Assembly: GCA_965539935.1 (NCBI GenBank)
Contig: CBETVX010000006.1
Location: forward strand, 13,217-77,216
Direction of reading: 5' to 3'
DNA: 64,000 bases
DNA from: CBETVX01 sp965539935
GTDB taxonomy: Bacteria; Bacillota; Clostridia; Peptostreptococcales; Caminicellaceae
The notes under the pieces were generated by a model. It was given only the letters and a program-made list of their open reading frames with translations. It was not told the DNA's origin and searched no databases. Below, piece after piece: positions 1 to 8,171 of this stretch (positions within the stretch are counted from its first letter, which is position 1; the number at the start of each line of letters is the position of its first letter). The position numbers and the translations under genes were made by a program.

Positions 1-75
1 TTGTTTTTAAGAGAAGAAGAAAAAAGATTAGAAGAAATAATAAAAAAATCTATAGAAATAATTGAAGGTATATAG
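1..75 (+). CDS. mrnC: C-terminal fragment, probable mini-ribonuclease III
   Basis: An open frame enters from the left edge and ends at a TAG at 73-75. The 24 visible residues are a charged helix rich in Glu and Lys (LFLREEEKRLEEIIKKSI). This resembles the C-terminal helix of mini-RNase III, which trims 23S rRNA ends and usually lies just upstream of rlmB in Firmicutes. The identification rests on a short tail plus the rlmB-rae1-sigH context, so it is tentative. Confidence 0.45.
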   Translation: MFLREEEKRLEEIIKKSIEIIEGI

Positions 76-95
76 AAAAAATATGGGGGATTAAT

Positions 96-461
96 ATGAT
101 AAAAAGAGAGAGAATGTATGTATATACTATAATACTTTTATTGATAGCTCTCTTTATAAAATCATTCTATTTTGATGAGGTCCAAGGCTTAAATAACGAT
201 GAAAAACTATTCAAAGAATATGTAGAAAAAATTGTAGATGAAAGCTATCAAGGATTTCTAAAGGATTACAATATAATAGGATACAGAGTAGTTAAGATTG
301 AAAAGGTTGATACTGAAGGAATATCCCTAATAAAAGTCAAAGACGGAAATTATGATAAATACAAAGAAGTGGAAATTAATGGAAAATACAGGGCTAAGGT
401 TAGAAAATATTTATTTTACCTAATACCCTTTGGAGAAGATCGGGTTTTATCTAGAAAATAA
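96..461 (+). CDS. small membrane-anchored protein of unknown function
   Basis: A 121-residue protein with a basic N-terminus followed by one hydrophobic segment at about residues 8-25, then a soluble Lys/Glu/Tyr-rich domain. It is probably anchored in the membrane by its N-terminus, with the domain outside. A GGGGGA ribosome site lies about 8 nt before the ATG. I do not recognise the family. It sits 20 bp after the probable mrnC gene and before thyX, so it may be cotranscribed with them. The Met at 114 is a possible later start but has no better ribosome site. Confidence 0.7.
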   Translation: MIKRERMYVYTIILLLIALFIKSFYFDEVQGLNNDEKLFKEYVEKIVDESYQGFLKDYNIIGYRVVKIEKVDTEGISLIKVKDGNYDKYKEVEINGKYRAKVRKYLFYLIPFGEDRVLSRK

Positions 462-513
462 TAATGAGAAATCATTCAAAACAAATTTTTCACATAAATA
501 AGGGGGCCAAAGG

Positions 514-1272
514 ATGAAAGTACAGTTGATTCAATATACACCAAATCCAGAAGAGGTTGTTGCAAGTGCTGCAAAACTTTGTTATTCATCGGTAGGAGTA
601 GAAGAAATAACACAAAACCTAACTAAGGAAAAAACATCAAAATTTATTAATATGCTAATGAATCTAGGTCATCAATCACCCCTAGAGCATGTATCATTTA
701 CATTTGCCATAGAAGGTGTAAGTAGGGTTTTAACCCATCAACTGGTTAGACATAGAATAGCATCATACTCTCAACAATCCCAAAGATATGTTAAGTTAGA
801 CCAGTTTGAGTATATTATTCCTCCCCATATAGAGGAAGATCCTGAAGCTAAGGAGATTTTTGTAAAGGCCATGGAAGAAGATCAGAGAACCTATGATAAA
901 TTAACGGAAATTCTTTTCAACAAACATTTTAAAAAATTTATAAAAGAGGGCTTAGATGAAAAAAAGGCCAAGAAAGCAGCTGAAAAAAAGGCTATAGAAG
1001 ATGCTCGGTTTGTTTTTCCAAATGCATGTGAAACAAAAATAGTAGTTACAATGAACACTAGAACCTTAATTCATTTTTTTAAACATAGATGCTGTAATAG
1101 AGCTCAATGGGAGATTAGAAATTTAGCCACTGAGATGTTAAGATTAGTTAGGGAAGTGGCTCCTAATATTTTTAAAGATTGTGGTCCAAACTGTATAAGG
1201 GGCAATTGTCCAGAAGGTAATATGACCTGTGGAGAAATTAAAGAAGTTAGAGAAAAATTTACTAATTTATAG
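514..1272 (+). CDS. thyX: FAD-dependent thymidylate synthase ThyX
   Basis: The enzyme makes dTMP from dUMP using methylenetetrahydrofolate and reduced FAD, replacing ThyA. The ThyX signature RHRxxSxxxxSxR is present as RHRIASYSQQSQR at residues 79-91 and binds FAD and dUMP. The 252-residue length suits the family, and the C-terminus is Cys-rich (CGPNCIRGNCPEGNMTCGE). An AGGGGG ribosome site precedes the ATG. An insert at about residues 150-160, with many Lys and Ala residues, looks like an exposed helix. ThyX next to rlmB is common in anaerobic clostridia. Confidence 0.95.
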   Translation: MKVQLIQYTPNPEEVVASAAKLCYSSVGVEEITQNLTKEKTSKFINMLMNLGHQSPLEHVSFTFAIEGVSRVLTHQLVRHRIASYSQQSQRYVKLDQFEYIIPPHIEEDPEAKEIFVKAMEEDQRTYDKLTEILFNKHFKKFIKEGLDEKKAKKAAEKKAIEDARFVFPNACETKIVVTMNTRTLIHFFKHRCCNRAQWEIRNLATEMLRLVREVAPNIFKDCGPNCIRGNCPEGNMTCGEIKEVREKFTNL

Positions 1273-1277
1273 GTAAA

Positions 1278-1323
1278 GGGGTGCTTGAAGGTTCCAAGTT
1301 ATTTACTTTTTAACCTTGCACCC
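1278..1323 (+). terminator. hairpin between thyX and rlmB, terminator-like
   Basis: GGGTGC...AAGGTT pairs with AACCTT-GCACCC around an 18-nt loop, with a 3-nt bulge in the left arm. There is no T tract after it, so it may be a weak terminator or an RNA-processing or stability structure. Confidence 0.4.
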
Positions 1324-1362
1324 TAACTTTATACTTTCCATAAAGAATGAAGGAGTGAAAAT

Positions 1363-2106
1363 ATGATAAATAGAGAGATTATAGAAGGTCGTAACCCTGT
1401 AATAGAAGCATTGAAAGCCGAAAGGGAGATTGAAAAACTTCTTATTTCAAAGGGCAATAAAGAAGGTTCAATAAAGAAAATCATTGCTATGGCTAAAGAT
1501 ATGGGTGTGCCAGTACAATATGTAGATAAAAATAAGATTAATCAAATATCAACTTCAAATGCCCACCAGGGTGTTATCGCCTATGTGGCGGCTTATAAAT
1601 ATTACGATGTAGAAGATATATTAAAAATAGCAAGGGAAAAAGGCGAGAGTCCATTCTTAATAATTCTTGATGAAATCAAAGATCCCCATAATCTTGGGTC
1701 AGTTCTTAGGACAGCTAATGCAGTTGGGGTACATGGAGTTATTATTCCTAAGAGAAGGGCCGTTGGTCTTACAGCTACCGTTGCCAAAACCTCTGCAGGA
1801 GCAATAGAATATGTACCTGTTGCTAAGGTTACAAATCTTGCTCGAACCATAGATGAATTGAAGCAGGAGGGAATTTGGTTCATTGGAGCAGATATGGAAG
1901 GGAATGATGTCCATTATAATTGTGATTTAAAGGGAAGTATAGGAATTGTCATTGGTAGTGAAGGCAAAGGAATAAGCCGATTGATAAAAGAAAAATGTGA
2001 TTTTTTAGTTAGGCTTCCAATGAAGGGTGAAGTTAGTTCATTAAATGCTTCAGTGGCTGCATCGGTATTAATGTACGAGGCTCTAAGACAAAGAGATAAT
2101 AGATAG
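1363..2106 (+). CDS. rlmB: 23S rRNA (guanosine-2251-2'-O)-methyltransferase RlmB
   Basis: A SpoU/TrmH-family, SAM-dependent 2'-O-ribose methyltransferase, 247 residues. It has the N-terminal L30e-like substrate-binding domain (about 1-75) and the C-terminal knotted SPOUT domain. The three family motifs are visible: NLGSVLRTA with the catalytic Arg near 116, IGSEGKGIS at 197-205, and the LP...SSLNASVA loop at 219-232. It modifies the peptidyl-transferase region of 23S rRNA. It is followed after 11 nt by rae1, as in many Firmicutes. Confidence 0.93.
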   Translation: MINREIIEGRNPVIEALKAEREIEKLLISKGNKEGSIKKIIAMAKDMGVPVQYVDKNKINQISTSNAHQGVIAYVAAYKYYDVEDILKIAREKGESPFLIILDEIKDPHNLGSVLRTANAVGVHGVIIPKRRAVGLTATVAKTSAGAIEYVPVAKVTNLARTIDELKQEGIWFIGADMEGNDVHYNCDLKGSIGIVIGSEGKGISRLIKEKCDFLVRLPMKGEVSSLNASVAASVLMYEALRQRDNR

Positions 2107-2117
2107 GGTGGCATAAG

Positions 2118-2639
2118 GTGAAAGAATATGTAATAGTTGATGGATACAATATAATAAATGCATTATCCCATCTAAAGGAAATAAGCAAAGGAAGCCTTGA
2201 AGAAGCAAGAGATGCAATAATAAATGAACTGGTGGAGTATCATTCTTTTACTGGTAAAGAAGTCATAATAGTGTTCGATGCATATCAAGTTAAGGGAACA
2301 AAGGTTAAAAAAGAAAAATATAAAGGGATTGAAGTTGTCTTTACTAAGGAACATCAAACGGCGGATTCATATATAGAGGAAGTGGTAGAAAAACTCACAA
2401 AAAATAAGCGAGATATAGTAAAGGTAGTTACTTCTGATTGGGCTGAACAGCAAGTAGTATTAGGAAGTGGAGCTGTGAGGATGATCCCTCGAGAACTTAA
2501 AATTGAGATGGATCAAATAAGACACAAAATAAAAAATAAAGTAGAGGAAAACAAAAATATGAAAAAAATGTTAATAAGTGATAGATTGGATAAAAATGTA
2601 CTTGAAATACTTGAAAAATGGAGAAAAGAAGGTGGTTAA
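2118..2639 (+). CDS. rae1: NYN-domain ribosome-associated endoribonuclease (Rae1/YacP)
   Basis: A 173-residue PIN/NYN-fold nuclease. The family's first acidic motif is seen in IVDGYNIINAL near the N-terminus, then IVFDAYQ and a later VVTSDWAEQQ strand-turn, giving the acidic residues that hold the catalytic metal. In Bacillus subtilis the homologue cleaves mRNAs inside the ribosomal A site. The C-terminal helix is highly charged. Translation starts at GTG 2118 behind AGGGTGG. It lies directly downstream of rlmB and before sigH, the usual order. Confidence 0.88.
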   Translation: MKEYVIVDGYNIINALSHLKEISKGSLEEARDAIINELVEYHSFTGKEVIIVFDAYQVKGTKVKKEKYKGIEVVFTKEHQTADSYIEEVVEKLTKNKRDIVKVVTSDWAEQQVVLGSGAVRMIPRELKIEMDQIRHKIKNKVEENKNMKKMLISDRLDKNVLEILEKWRKEGG

Positions 2640-2642
2640 TTC

Positions 2643-2672
2643 TTGACGGAGTTATGTAAATTAATGTATAAT
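2643..2672 (+). promoter_or_regulatory. sigma-A promoter of sigH
   Basis: TTGACG and TATAAT separated by 18 bp, ending about 60 bp before the sigH GTG. This is a near-consensus vegetative promoter in the only gap between rae1 and sigH. Confidence 0.75.
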
Positions 2673-2733
2673 GGTATCATGGTGAGTTATATGGACAAGC
2701 TAGGTAATTACATAAGGGGTAGGAGGAGATTGT

Positions 2734-3378
2734 GTGGGAGTGAGTCTATGGGATGAAAAATTGAAAGGATATGAAGTGTTAGAGGATGAACAAATAGTTG
2801 AAGATGCTAGAAATGGAAATTCTATGGCACAAGAGTATTTGATCAAAAAATATAAGAATTTTGTTAGGGCAAAAGCTAGATCCTATTTTCTTATAGGGGC
2901 CGATAGAGAAGACATTATACAAGAGGGTATGATAGGCTTATTTAAAGCTATTAGAGATTTTAGATGTGATAAAATCTCTTCTTTTAGAGCCTTTGCTGAA
3001 CTGTGTATAACAAGACAAATAATTACAGCTATTAAGACAGCTACAAGACAAAAACACATACCATTAAACTCTTATGTTTCTCTTAATAAACCTATATATG
3101 ATGAAGAATCCGATAGAACTCTTTTAGATGTATTATCGGGGAAAAGAGTATGTGATCCAGAGGAGCTTCTAATTTCTAGAGAAGAAGTAATGAATATAGA
3201 ATCAAAAATTGGAGAAATACTTAGTGACTTAGAATGGCAAGTTCTTATGTATTACCTACAGGGAAAATCCTACCAAGAAATAGCTGAAGATTTAGATAGG
3301 CACGTTAAATCTATTGATAATGCCCTTCAAAGAGTAAAAAGAAAACTCGAAAGGTTTTTGGAACTAAGAAACAGCTAA
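2734..3378 (+). CDS. sigH: RNA polymerase sporulation sigma factor SigH
   Basis: A sigma-70 family factor of 214 residues that directs early stationary-phase and sporulation transcription. Region 2 is visible as the polymerase-binding/-10 recognition segment (REDIIQEGMIGLFKAIRDF, about 60-80), and region 4 as a C-terminal helix-turn-helix (LQGKSYQEIAEDL). The start is GTG 2734 behind AGGAGGAG; an overlapping GTG two bases earlier is out of frame. It has its own promoter at 2643. Together with cwlD and a Spo0E-like gene it indicates a spore former. Confidence 0.93.
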   Translation: MGVSLWDEKLKGYEVLEDEQIVEDARNGNSMAQEYLIKKYKNFVRAKARSYFLIGADREDIIQEGMIGLFKAIRDFRCDKISSFRAFAELCITRQIITAIKTATRQKHIPLNSYVSLNKPIYDEESDRTLLDVLSGKRVCDPEELLISREEVMNIESKIGEILSDLEWQVLMYYLQGKSYQEIAEDLDRHVKSIDNALQRVKRKLERFLELRNS

Positions 3379-3408
3379 GAATTGGTAGTATTACATTATA
3401 AAAATCCG

Positions 3409-3437
3409 TTGACTAAAAGCAGTAAACGTAGTAAAAT
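3409..3437 (+). promoter_or_regulatory. sigma-A promoter of tRNA-Thr and tuf copy 1
   Basis: TTGACT and TAAAAT are separated by exactly 17 bp, ending 13 bp before the tRNA. No other promoter is evident before tuf, so both are probably expressed from here. Confidence 0.7.
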
Positions 3438-3450
3438 ATTATAGGTAAAT

Positions 3451-3527
3451 GCCCATGTAGCTCAGTAGGTTAGAGCGTCGCCTTGGTAAGGCGGAGGTCG
3501 GCGGTTCAAATCCGCTCGTGGGCTCCA
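3451..3527 (+). tRNA. tRNA-Thr (anticodon GGT)
   Basis: A complete cloverleaf: acceptor GCCCATG pairs with CGTGGGC (3517-3523); the D arm contains AGCTCAGTAGG; the anticodon loop is TTGGTAA with anticodon GGT; the T loop is TTCAAAT. The discriminator base is T and CCA is encoded (3525-3527). It lies 93 bp before tuf, reminiscent of the thrT-tufB arrangement in enterobacteria. The long reading frame that runs through it into tuf is artefactual. Confidence 0.97.
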
Positions 3528-3602
3528 AAAAATGTTTTATGTACATACCAAGATACACCAGGGCGAGTTTACTATAACCCTGAAGTGAGAATTATTAATA
3601 AC

Positions 3603-4813
3603 CAGAAGGAGGAAAAAGAAATGGCAAAAGCAAAATTTGAAAGAACAAAGCCCCACGTAAACATAGGAACAATAGGACACGTAGACCACGGAAAGACAAC
3701 GTTAACAGCAGCAATTACACATACACTAAACAAGAGATATGGATTTGGTGAAGCAGTAGCCTTTGACAACATAGACAAGGCACCAGAAGAAAGAGAAAGA
3801 GGAATCACAATCTCAACAGCTCACGTTGAGTACGAAACACCAAATAGACACTACGCTCACGTAGACTGCCCAGGCCATGCTGACTACGTAAAGAACATGA
3901 TCACAGGAGCAGCACAAATGGACGGAGCTATACTAGTAGTATCAGCAGCAGATGGTCCAATGCCACAAACAAGAGAACATATATTACTATCAAGACAGGT
4001 AGGTGTACCATATATCGTAGTATTCTTAAACAAATGTGACATGGTAGACGACGAAGAATTATTAGAGCTTGTAGAAATGGAAGTAAGAGAATTACTAGAC
4101 GAATATGAATTCCCAGGAGATGACACACCAATCGTAAAAGGATCAGCATTAAAAGCATTAGAAGATCCAGAGGGAGAATGGGGAGACAAGATAGTAGAAT
4201 TATTTGAAACAATAGATGAATACATTCCAGAACCACAAAGAGATACAGACAAAGACTTCCTAATGCCAGTAGAGGACGTATTCTCAATCACAGGTAGAGG
4301 AACAGTAGCAACAGGAAGAGTAGAAAGAGGAATCCTAAAAGTACAAGACGAAGTAGACATGGTAGGATTAAGAGAAGAAATAAGAAAAGTAGTAGTAACA
4401 GGAGTAGAAATGTTCAGAAAGTTATTAGACCAAGCACAAGCAGGAGATAACATCGGAGCATTATTAAGAGGTGTGCAAAGAGACGAAGTTGAAAGAGGAA
4501 TGGTATTAGCTAAGCCAGGATCAATCAACCCACATACAAAGTTCAAAGCACAAGTATACGTATTAAAGAAAGAAGAAGGTGGAAGACATACACCATTCTT
4601 TAACGGATACAGACCACAATTCTACTTTAGAACAACAGACGTAACAGGATCAATCGCATTACCAGAAGGCGTAGAAATGTGTATGCCAGGAGATAACGTA
4701 GAAATGGAGATCGAACTTATCACACCAATCGCTATTGAAGAAGGATTAAGATTTGCGATTCGTGAAGGTGGTAGAACAGTAGGAGCAGGTGCTGTTGCTG
4801 AGATTATTGAATA
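3603..4813 (+). repeat. direct repeat, tuf copy 1 unit (about 1.21 kb)
   Basis: This block, including the ribosome site, reads identically to 24062-25272 by eye, at a constant offset of 20,459. Identity stops at the last base of the stop codon (TAG here, TAA there) and just before the ribosome site. Gene conversion between the two tuf copies is the likely cause. Confidence 0.9.
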
Positions 4814-4814
4814 G
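3621..4814 (+). CDS. tuf: elongation factor Tu, copy 1
   Basis: A GTPase that delivers aminoacyl-tRNA to the ribosome, 397 residues. The G1 motif GHVDHGKT, the switch II motif DCPGHADY and NKCD are all present. The ATG at 3621 follows AGAAGGAGG; a longer frame beginning inside the tRNA gene is not credible. The protein is identical to the second copy at 24080. Codon choice is strongly biased towards A-ending codons compared with neighbouring genes, as expected for a very highly expressed gene. Confidence 0.98.
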   Translation: MAKAKFERTKPHVNIGTIGHVDHGKTTLTAAITHTLNKRYGFGEAVAFDNIDKAPEERERGITISTAHVEYETPNRHYAHVDCPGHADYVKNMITGAAQMDGAILVVSAADGPMPQTREHILLSRQVGVPYIVVFLNKCDMVDDEELLELVEMEVRELLDEYEFPGDDTPIVKGSALKALEDPEGEWGDKIVELFETIDEYIPEPQRDTDKDFLMPVEDVFSITGRGTVATGRVERGILKVQDEVDMVGLREEIRKVVVTGVEMFRKLLDQAQAGDNIGALLRGVQRDEVERGMVLAKPGSINPHTKFKAQVYVLKKEEGGRHTPFFNGYRPQFYFRTTDVTGSIALPEGVEMCMPGDNVEMEIELITPIAIEEGLRFAIREGGRTVGAGAVAEIIE

Positions 4815-4840
4815 TATTAATACAAATTAGTCTAGTTTAT

Positions 4841-4869
4841 AATAGGACTAGGGAAATCCTAGTCCTATT
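4841..4869 (+). terminator. hairpin after tuf copy 1
   Basis: A 12-bp perfect stem, AATAGGACTAGG paired with CCTAGTCCTATT, around the loop GAAAT. No T tract follows, so termination may be partial. Confidence 0.6.
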
Positions 4870-4978
4870 AAAATGAACAAATAAGAATTGTAACATATTA
4901 ATGAAGTTGAATCATAGATTTATATATTATGCAAAAACTGGCTATACTATATTGAGTATATTTAAATTTAAAACTATA

Positions 4979-5007
4979 TTGACATCCATTATAAATTGTG
5001 ATAGTTT
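4979..5007 (+). promoter_or_regulatory. possible promoter for rpmG-secE-nusG
   Basis: TTGACA lies 17 bp before TAGTTT, and a TG two bases upstream gives an extended -10. The site is about 95 bp before rpmG, after the tuf hairpin. The rest of the 285-bp gap is AT-rich and shows only a short hairpin near 5041-5070. Confidence 0.5.
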
Positions 5008-5099
5008 AAATTAGTGATATTAAAATGGTGGATTGTATGCATAATAAGGAAGTTTATACTTCTTAATATATAGAAGAAGATACACTAGGAGGTGTTGAA

Positions 5100-5249
5100 A
5101 TGAGAGTTAAGATTACACTTGCCTGCACAGAATGTAAGCAAAGAAATTATCATACTACTAAAAACAAGAAAAATAATCCAGACAGATTAGAGATTAAAAA
5201 GTATTGTAAATTCTGTAAAAAGCATACTGCTCATAAAGAAACGAAATAA
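5100..5249 (+). CDS. rpmG: 50S ribosomal protein L33
   Basis: A 49-residue L33 of the zinc-binding (C+) type: CTEC near residues 9-12 and CKFC near 36-39. The ATG at 5100 follows AGGAGGTG. It begins the conserved rpmG-secE-nusG-rplK-rplA run. Confidence 0.95.
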   Translation: MRVKITLACTECKQRNYHTTKNKKNNPDRLEIKKYCKFCKKHTAHKETK

Positions 5250-5301
5250 TAAGAAAAAATGCATCTTATGTAAATAATTATCGTATAAGGATGTGAATAA
5301 G

Positions 5302-5508
5302 ATGGCTACACAAACTAATTCTTCAAAGGTAGGATTAGGAAAATTTCTTAAAGGTGTAAAGGCAGAACTTAAAAAAGTAAGTTGGCCTAATAGAAATGAG
5401 CTTCAGTCTTATACAATTGTGGTACTTGTAACTTGTACTTTAGCAGCACTAGGGTTATGGTTATTTGACACCATATTTGGCCAAGTTATTCAATTTTTAA
5501 TTAAATAG
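5302..5508 (+). CDS. secE: preprotein translocase subunit SecE
   Basis: A small single-spanning subunit that clamps SecY. It has the conserved amphipathic segment (FLKGVKAELKKVSWPNRNEL) followed by one C-terminal transmembrane helix (about residues 36-60). I chose ATG 5302, 11 nt after AAGG, giving 68 residues. The in-frame GTG at 5293 is only 2 nt from the ribosome site. Its position before nusG is the universal one. Confidence 0.93.
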   Translation: MATQTNSSKVGLGKFLKGVKAELKKVSWPNRNELQSYTIVVLVTCTLAALGLWLFDTIFGQVIQFLIK

Positions 5509-5520
5509 TATCTCATAGCA

Positions 5521-5572
5521 AGGGAGGGAAGGAGAGATTATTGCAATATTGTAATAATCCTCTGTCTATAGC
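5521..5572 (+). promoter_or_regulatory. nusG ribosome site separated from its start by a hairpin
   Basis: The strong purine-rich site AGGGAGGGAAGGAG (5521-5534) lies 38 nt before the only usable nusG start, because an in-frame TAA at 5555-5557 rules out earlier starts. The gap can fold into a long hairpin (about 5533-5563, with a G-U pair and one bulged G), which would bring the site within about 10 nt of the ATG. Alternatively the site serves a TTG-initiated frame at 5541 that overlaps the nusG start. Confidence 0.55.
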
Positions 5573-6094
5573 ATGTCTGATAAAGAAGCGAAATGGTATG
5601 TTGTTCACACATATTCGGGACATGAAAACAAGGTGAAAACAAACATAGAAAAGTTAGTTGAAAATAGAGGTATGGAAGACTTTATAACAGATATAGTTGT
5701 GCCCACTGAACAAAAAGTAGAAATTAAAAACGGAAAGAGAAAAGTTAAGCAGAAGAAAATTTTTCCTGGTTACGTAATAGTTAAAATGGTAATGAATGAT
5801 GAAACTTGGTATGTAGTAAGAAATACTAGAGGTGTTACAGGATTCGTAGGACCTGGATCAAAGCCAGTACCTTTAACAGAAGATGAAATAAAGAATATGG
5901 GCATAGAAATAGAACGAGCTTCAATAGATATAGAAATTGGTCAAACTGTTAAAGTTATTTCAGGACCATTTGAGAATTTCATGGGAGAAGTAAAGGGAAT
6001 AAACCATGAAAAACAAACTTTAAAAGTCCTAATTTCTATGTTTGGTAGGGAAACACCAGTTGAATTAGAGTTCGACCAAGTAGAAAAGCTATAG
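5573..6094 (+). CDS. nusG: transcription termination/antitermination factor NusG
   Basis: A 173-residue transcription elongation factor. The N-terminal NGN domain (WYVVHTYSGHENKV, then FPGYVIVKM and GVTGFVG) binds the RNA polymerase clamp. The C-terminal KOW domain (about 120-173, IGQTVKVISGPFENFMG) contacts the ribosome or Rho. The ATG at 5573 is not preceded closely by a ribosome site (see 5521-5572). It lies in the standard secE-nusG-rplK order. Confidence 0.96.
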   Translation: MSDKEAKWYVVHTYSGHENKVKTNIEKLVENRGMEDFITDIVVPTEQKVEIKNGKRKVKQKKIFPGYVIVKMVMNDETWYVVRNTRGVTGFVGPGSKPVPLTEDEIKNMGIEIERASIDIEIGQTVKVISGPFENFMGEVKGINHEKQTLKVLISMFGRETPVELEFDQVEKL

Positions 6095-6144
6095 GCTTTT
6101 ATTATAAATTTGATATTTGATGACTTTTTTAAGGAGGTGTTAAA

Positions 6145-6570
6145 ATGGCTAAAAAAGTTACAGGTGTAATTAAATTACAAATTCCTGCAGGAAAGGCAAA
6201 TCCAGCACCACCAGTAGGTCCAGCCCTTGGACAACATGGTGTTAATATTATGGAGTTCTGTAAACAATTCAATGCTAAAACTGCAGATCAAGCTGGTCTA
6301 ATAATACCAGTTATTATAACAGTATACCAAGATAGATCATTTACATTCGTAACAAAGACTCCTCCAGCTGCAGTATTATTAAAGAAAGCAGCAGGAATAG
6401 AGAAGGGGTCTGGAGAGCCACATGTAAACAAGGTGGCTAAAGTATCAATTGACAAAGTAAAAGAAATAGCTGAATTAAAAATGCCTGACTTAAATGCAGC
6501 AGATCTTGATGCAGCTATGAGCATGATAAAAGGTACTGCTAGAAGTATGGGTATTGTAGTAGAAGAGTAA
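6145..6570 (+). CDS. rplK: 50S ribosomal protein L11
   Basis: A 141-residue protein of the GTPase-associated stalk base. The N-terminal domain carries the conserved PPVGPALGQHGVNI stretch, target of thiopeptides, and the C-terminal domain binds 23S rRNA. The ATG follows AAGGAGGTG. It probably shares a transcript with rplA. Confidence 0.97.
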   Translation: MAKKVTGVIKLQIPAGKANPAPPVGPALGQHGVNIMEFCKQFNAKTADQAGLIIPVIITVYQDRSFTFVTKTPPAAVLLKKAAGIEKGSGEPHVNKVAKVSIDKVKEIAELKMPDLNAADLDAAMSMIKGTARSMGIVVEE

Positions 6571-6623
6571 TTCAATAGTGTGGGAGGTACACACCGTTAA
6601 AACCACAAAGGAGGTAAAAAATA

Positions 6624-7322
6624 ATGGCTAAAAAAGGAAAAAGATATGCTGAAATAGCTAAGCTAGTAGATAGAGCTAAGCTATATGATTTAGAAGAAGC
6701 CTTTGAACTTCTACCAAATTTAGCAAAGGCTAAATTTGATGAAACAGTAGAACTTCATGTAAGACTAGGTGTAGATGGAAGACATGCTGACCAACAAGTT
6801 AGAGGTGCTATAGTTCTCCCCCATGGAACAGGAAAAACTAAAAGAGTTTTAGTTTTTGCAAAGGGAGACAAAGTGGCTGAAGCTGAAGCTGCAGGTGCTG
6901 ATTATGTAGGCGCTGACGAATACGTAGCTAAAATTCAAAATGAAAACTGGTTTGATTTTGATGTAGTAGTAGCTACTCCAGATATGATGGGTGTAGTTGG
7001 AAGACTTGGTAGAATACTTGGACCAAAGGGGTTAATGCCAAACCCAAAATCAGGTACAGTAACCTTTGATGTTGAAAAGGCTGTTAAAGAAATCAAAGCA
7101 GGTAAAGTTGAATATAGATTAGATAAAACTAACATTATTCACGTTCCTATTGGAAAAGTATCTTTTGGTAAAGAAAAGTTAATGGAAAACTTTAAGACTA
7201 TAATGGAAGCTATAGTGAAGGCTAAACCAGCCTCTGCTAAAGGAACATACTTAAAAAATGTAACTGTTACAAGCACTATGGGTCCTGGAATAAAAATAAA
7301 TCCTTCCAAAATAATTGGTTAA
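6624..7322 (+). CDS. rplA: 50S ribosomal protein L1
   Basis: A 232-residue L1-stalk protein. The family segment GRLGRILGPKGLMPNPKSGT is visible in the second half, and the C-terminal TVTSTMGPG motif is intact. The ATG follows AAAGGAGG. The gene ends the L11 operon; a new promoter and leader start right after it. Confidence 0.97.
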   Translation: MAKKGKRYAEIAKLVDRAKLYDLEEAFELLPNLAKAKFDETVELHVRLGVDGRHADQQVRGAIVLPHGTGKTKRVLVFAKGDKVAEAEAAGADYVGADEYVAKIQNENWFDFDVVVATPDMMGVVGRLGRILGPKGLMPNPKSGTVTFDVEKAVKEIKAGKVEYRLDKTNIIHVPIGKVSFGKEKLMENFKTIMEAIVKAKPASAKGTYLKNVTVTSTMGPGIKINPSKIIG

Positions 7323-7338
7323 TTTCTTAAAATAATTG

Positions 7339-7367
7339 TTGACTTAATATTATATTGATGATAGAAT
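7339..7367 (+). promoter_or_regulatory. sigma-A promoter of rplJ-rplL
   Basis: TTGACT and TAGAAT with a 17-bp spacer, about 20 bp after the rplA stop. The transcript would start near 7375 and include the whole L10 leader. Confidence 0.7.
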
Positions 7368-7376
7368 TGCCTTGTT

Positions 7377-7530
7377 ACAAATTAAAATAGAAATTAAGCC
7401 GTAGACAGTAGGTGCTAAAAGTAAGCTTAAATTATGCCTACCGAGGTCATTGACGATAGATTTGAGTAGTGTATTTTTATATCTATGACTACCAAATGGC
7501 CTCTTCGTGTTTGCGGAGAGGCCTTTAATA
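7377..7530 (+). promoter_or_regulatory. L10 leader: autoregulatory RNA of rplJ-rplL
   Basis: The 287-bp gap before rplJ contains the pattern of the Firmicute L10 leader: a GTAGACAGTAGG...CCTACCGAGG stem region (about 7400-7447), then a GC-rich terminator hairpin (GGCCTCT...GAGAGGCC, 7498-7523) followed by TTTAAT. In this family the L10(L12)4 complex binds the leader and promotes termination. Confidence 0.75.
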
Positions 7531-7609
7531 GTTATGTGGCTTATATGGCTTATGATTTTAATAAAAATAAGCAAGGTACAAATCAAGTCAATAAGGAGGT
7601 GGGTTAGGG

Positions 7610-8134
7610 ATGAGCTCTAAAATAGAAGCAAAAAAGCAACTAGTTCAGGAACTAAAAGAAAAAATTGATCAATCTCAAGCTGTAGTTCTTGTTGACTATA
7701 GAGGTTTGAATGTTGAAGAAGTAACTGAACTAAGAAAGAAATTTAGAGAAGCTGGTGTTGAATACAAAGTATATAAGAATTCATTAATGAGATTTGCCTT
7801 TAAAGAAGCTGGATTAGAAAATTTCAATGAATATCTTAAAGGACCTAATGCTATTGCATACAGTTTTGAAGATCCTGTAGCTCCTGCTAAAATTAGTAGC
7901 GAATTTGCGAAGGATCATAAGAACTTAGAAATCAAAGCTGGTGTAGTAGATGGTAAAATAATAGACATTGATGGAATCAAGAATCTAGCAGACTTACCAT
8001 CAAGAGAAGTGTTAATTGCACAAGTACTTGGAGGATTAAATGGTCCTATTTCAGGATTTGCTAATGTACTTCAAGGAAATATTAGAAATCTTGTTTACGC
8101 ATTAAATGCAATAGCTGAGAAAAAAGAACAATAA
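7610..8134 (+). CDS. rplJ: 50S ribosomal protein L10
   Basis: A 174-residue stalk protein that anchors L7/L12 dimers. The N-terminal rRNA-binding domain contains VVLVDYRGLNVEEVTELRK, and the C-terminal helix binds L12. The ATG follows AAGGAGGTGGG. It is expected to control its own transcript through the leader at 7377. Confidence 0.97.
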   Translation: MSSKIEAKKQLVQELKEKIDQSQAVVLVDYRGLNVEEVTELRKKFREAGVEYKVYKNSLMRFAFKEAGLENFNEYLKGPNAIAYSFEDPVAPAKISSEFAKDHKNLEIKAGVVDGKIIDIDGIKNLADLPSREVLIAQVLGGLNGPISGFANVLQGNIRNLVYALNAIAEKKEQ

Positions 8135-8171
8135 AAAACTAAAAATTTAAATAATATGGAGGTAGAATTAA

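Noticed and set aside
3483..3620. N-terminal extension of tuf copy 1 starting inside the tRNA gene
   Set aside because: The frame runs through tRNA-Thr and non-coding DNA. Copy 2 has no such extension, and the ribosome site is at 3604-3612.
3884..4546. Long antisense frames within both tuf genes
   Set aside because: They are shadows caused by the strongly biased codon use of tuf; their composition (Ser/Thr/Leu rich) is not that of a real protein and there is no ribosome site.
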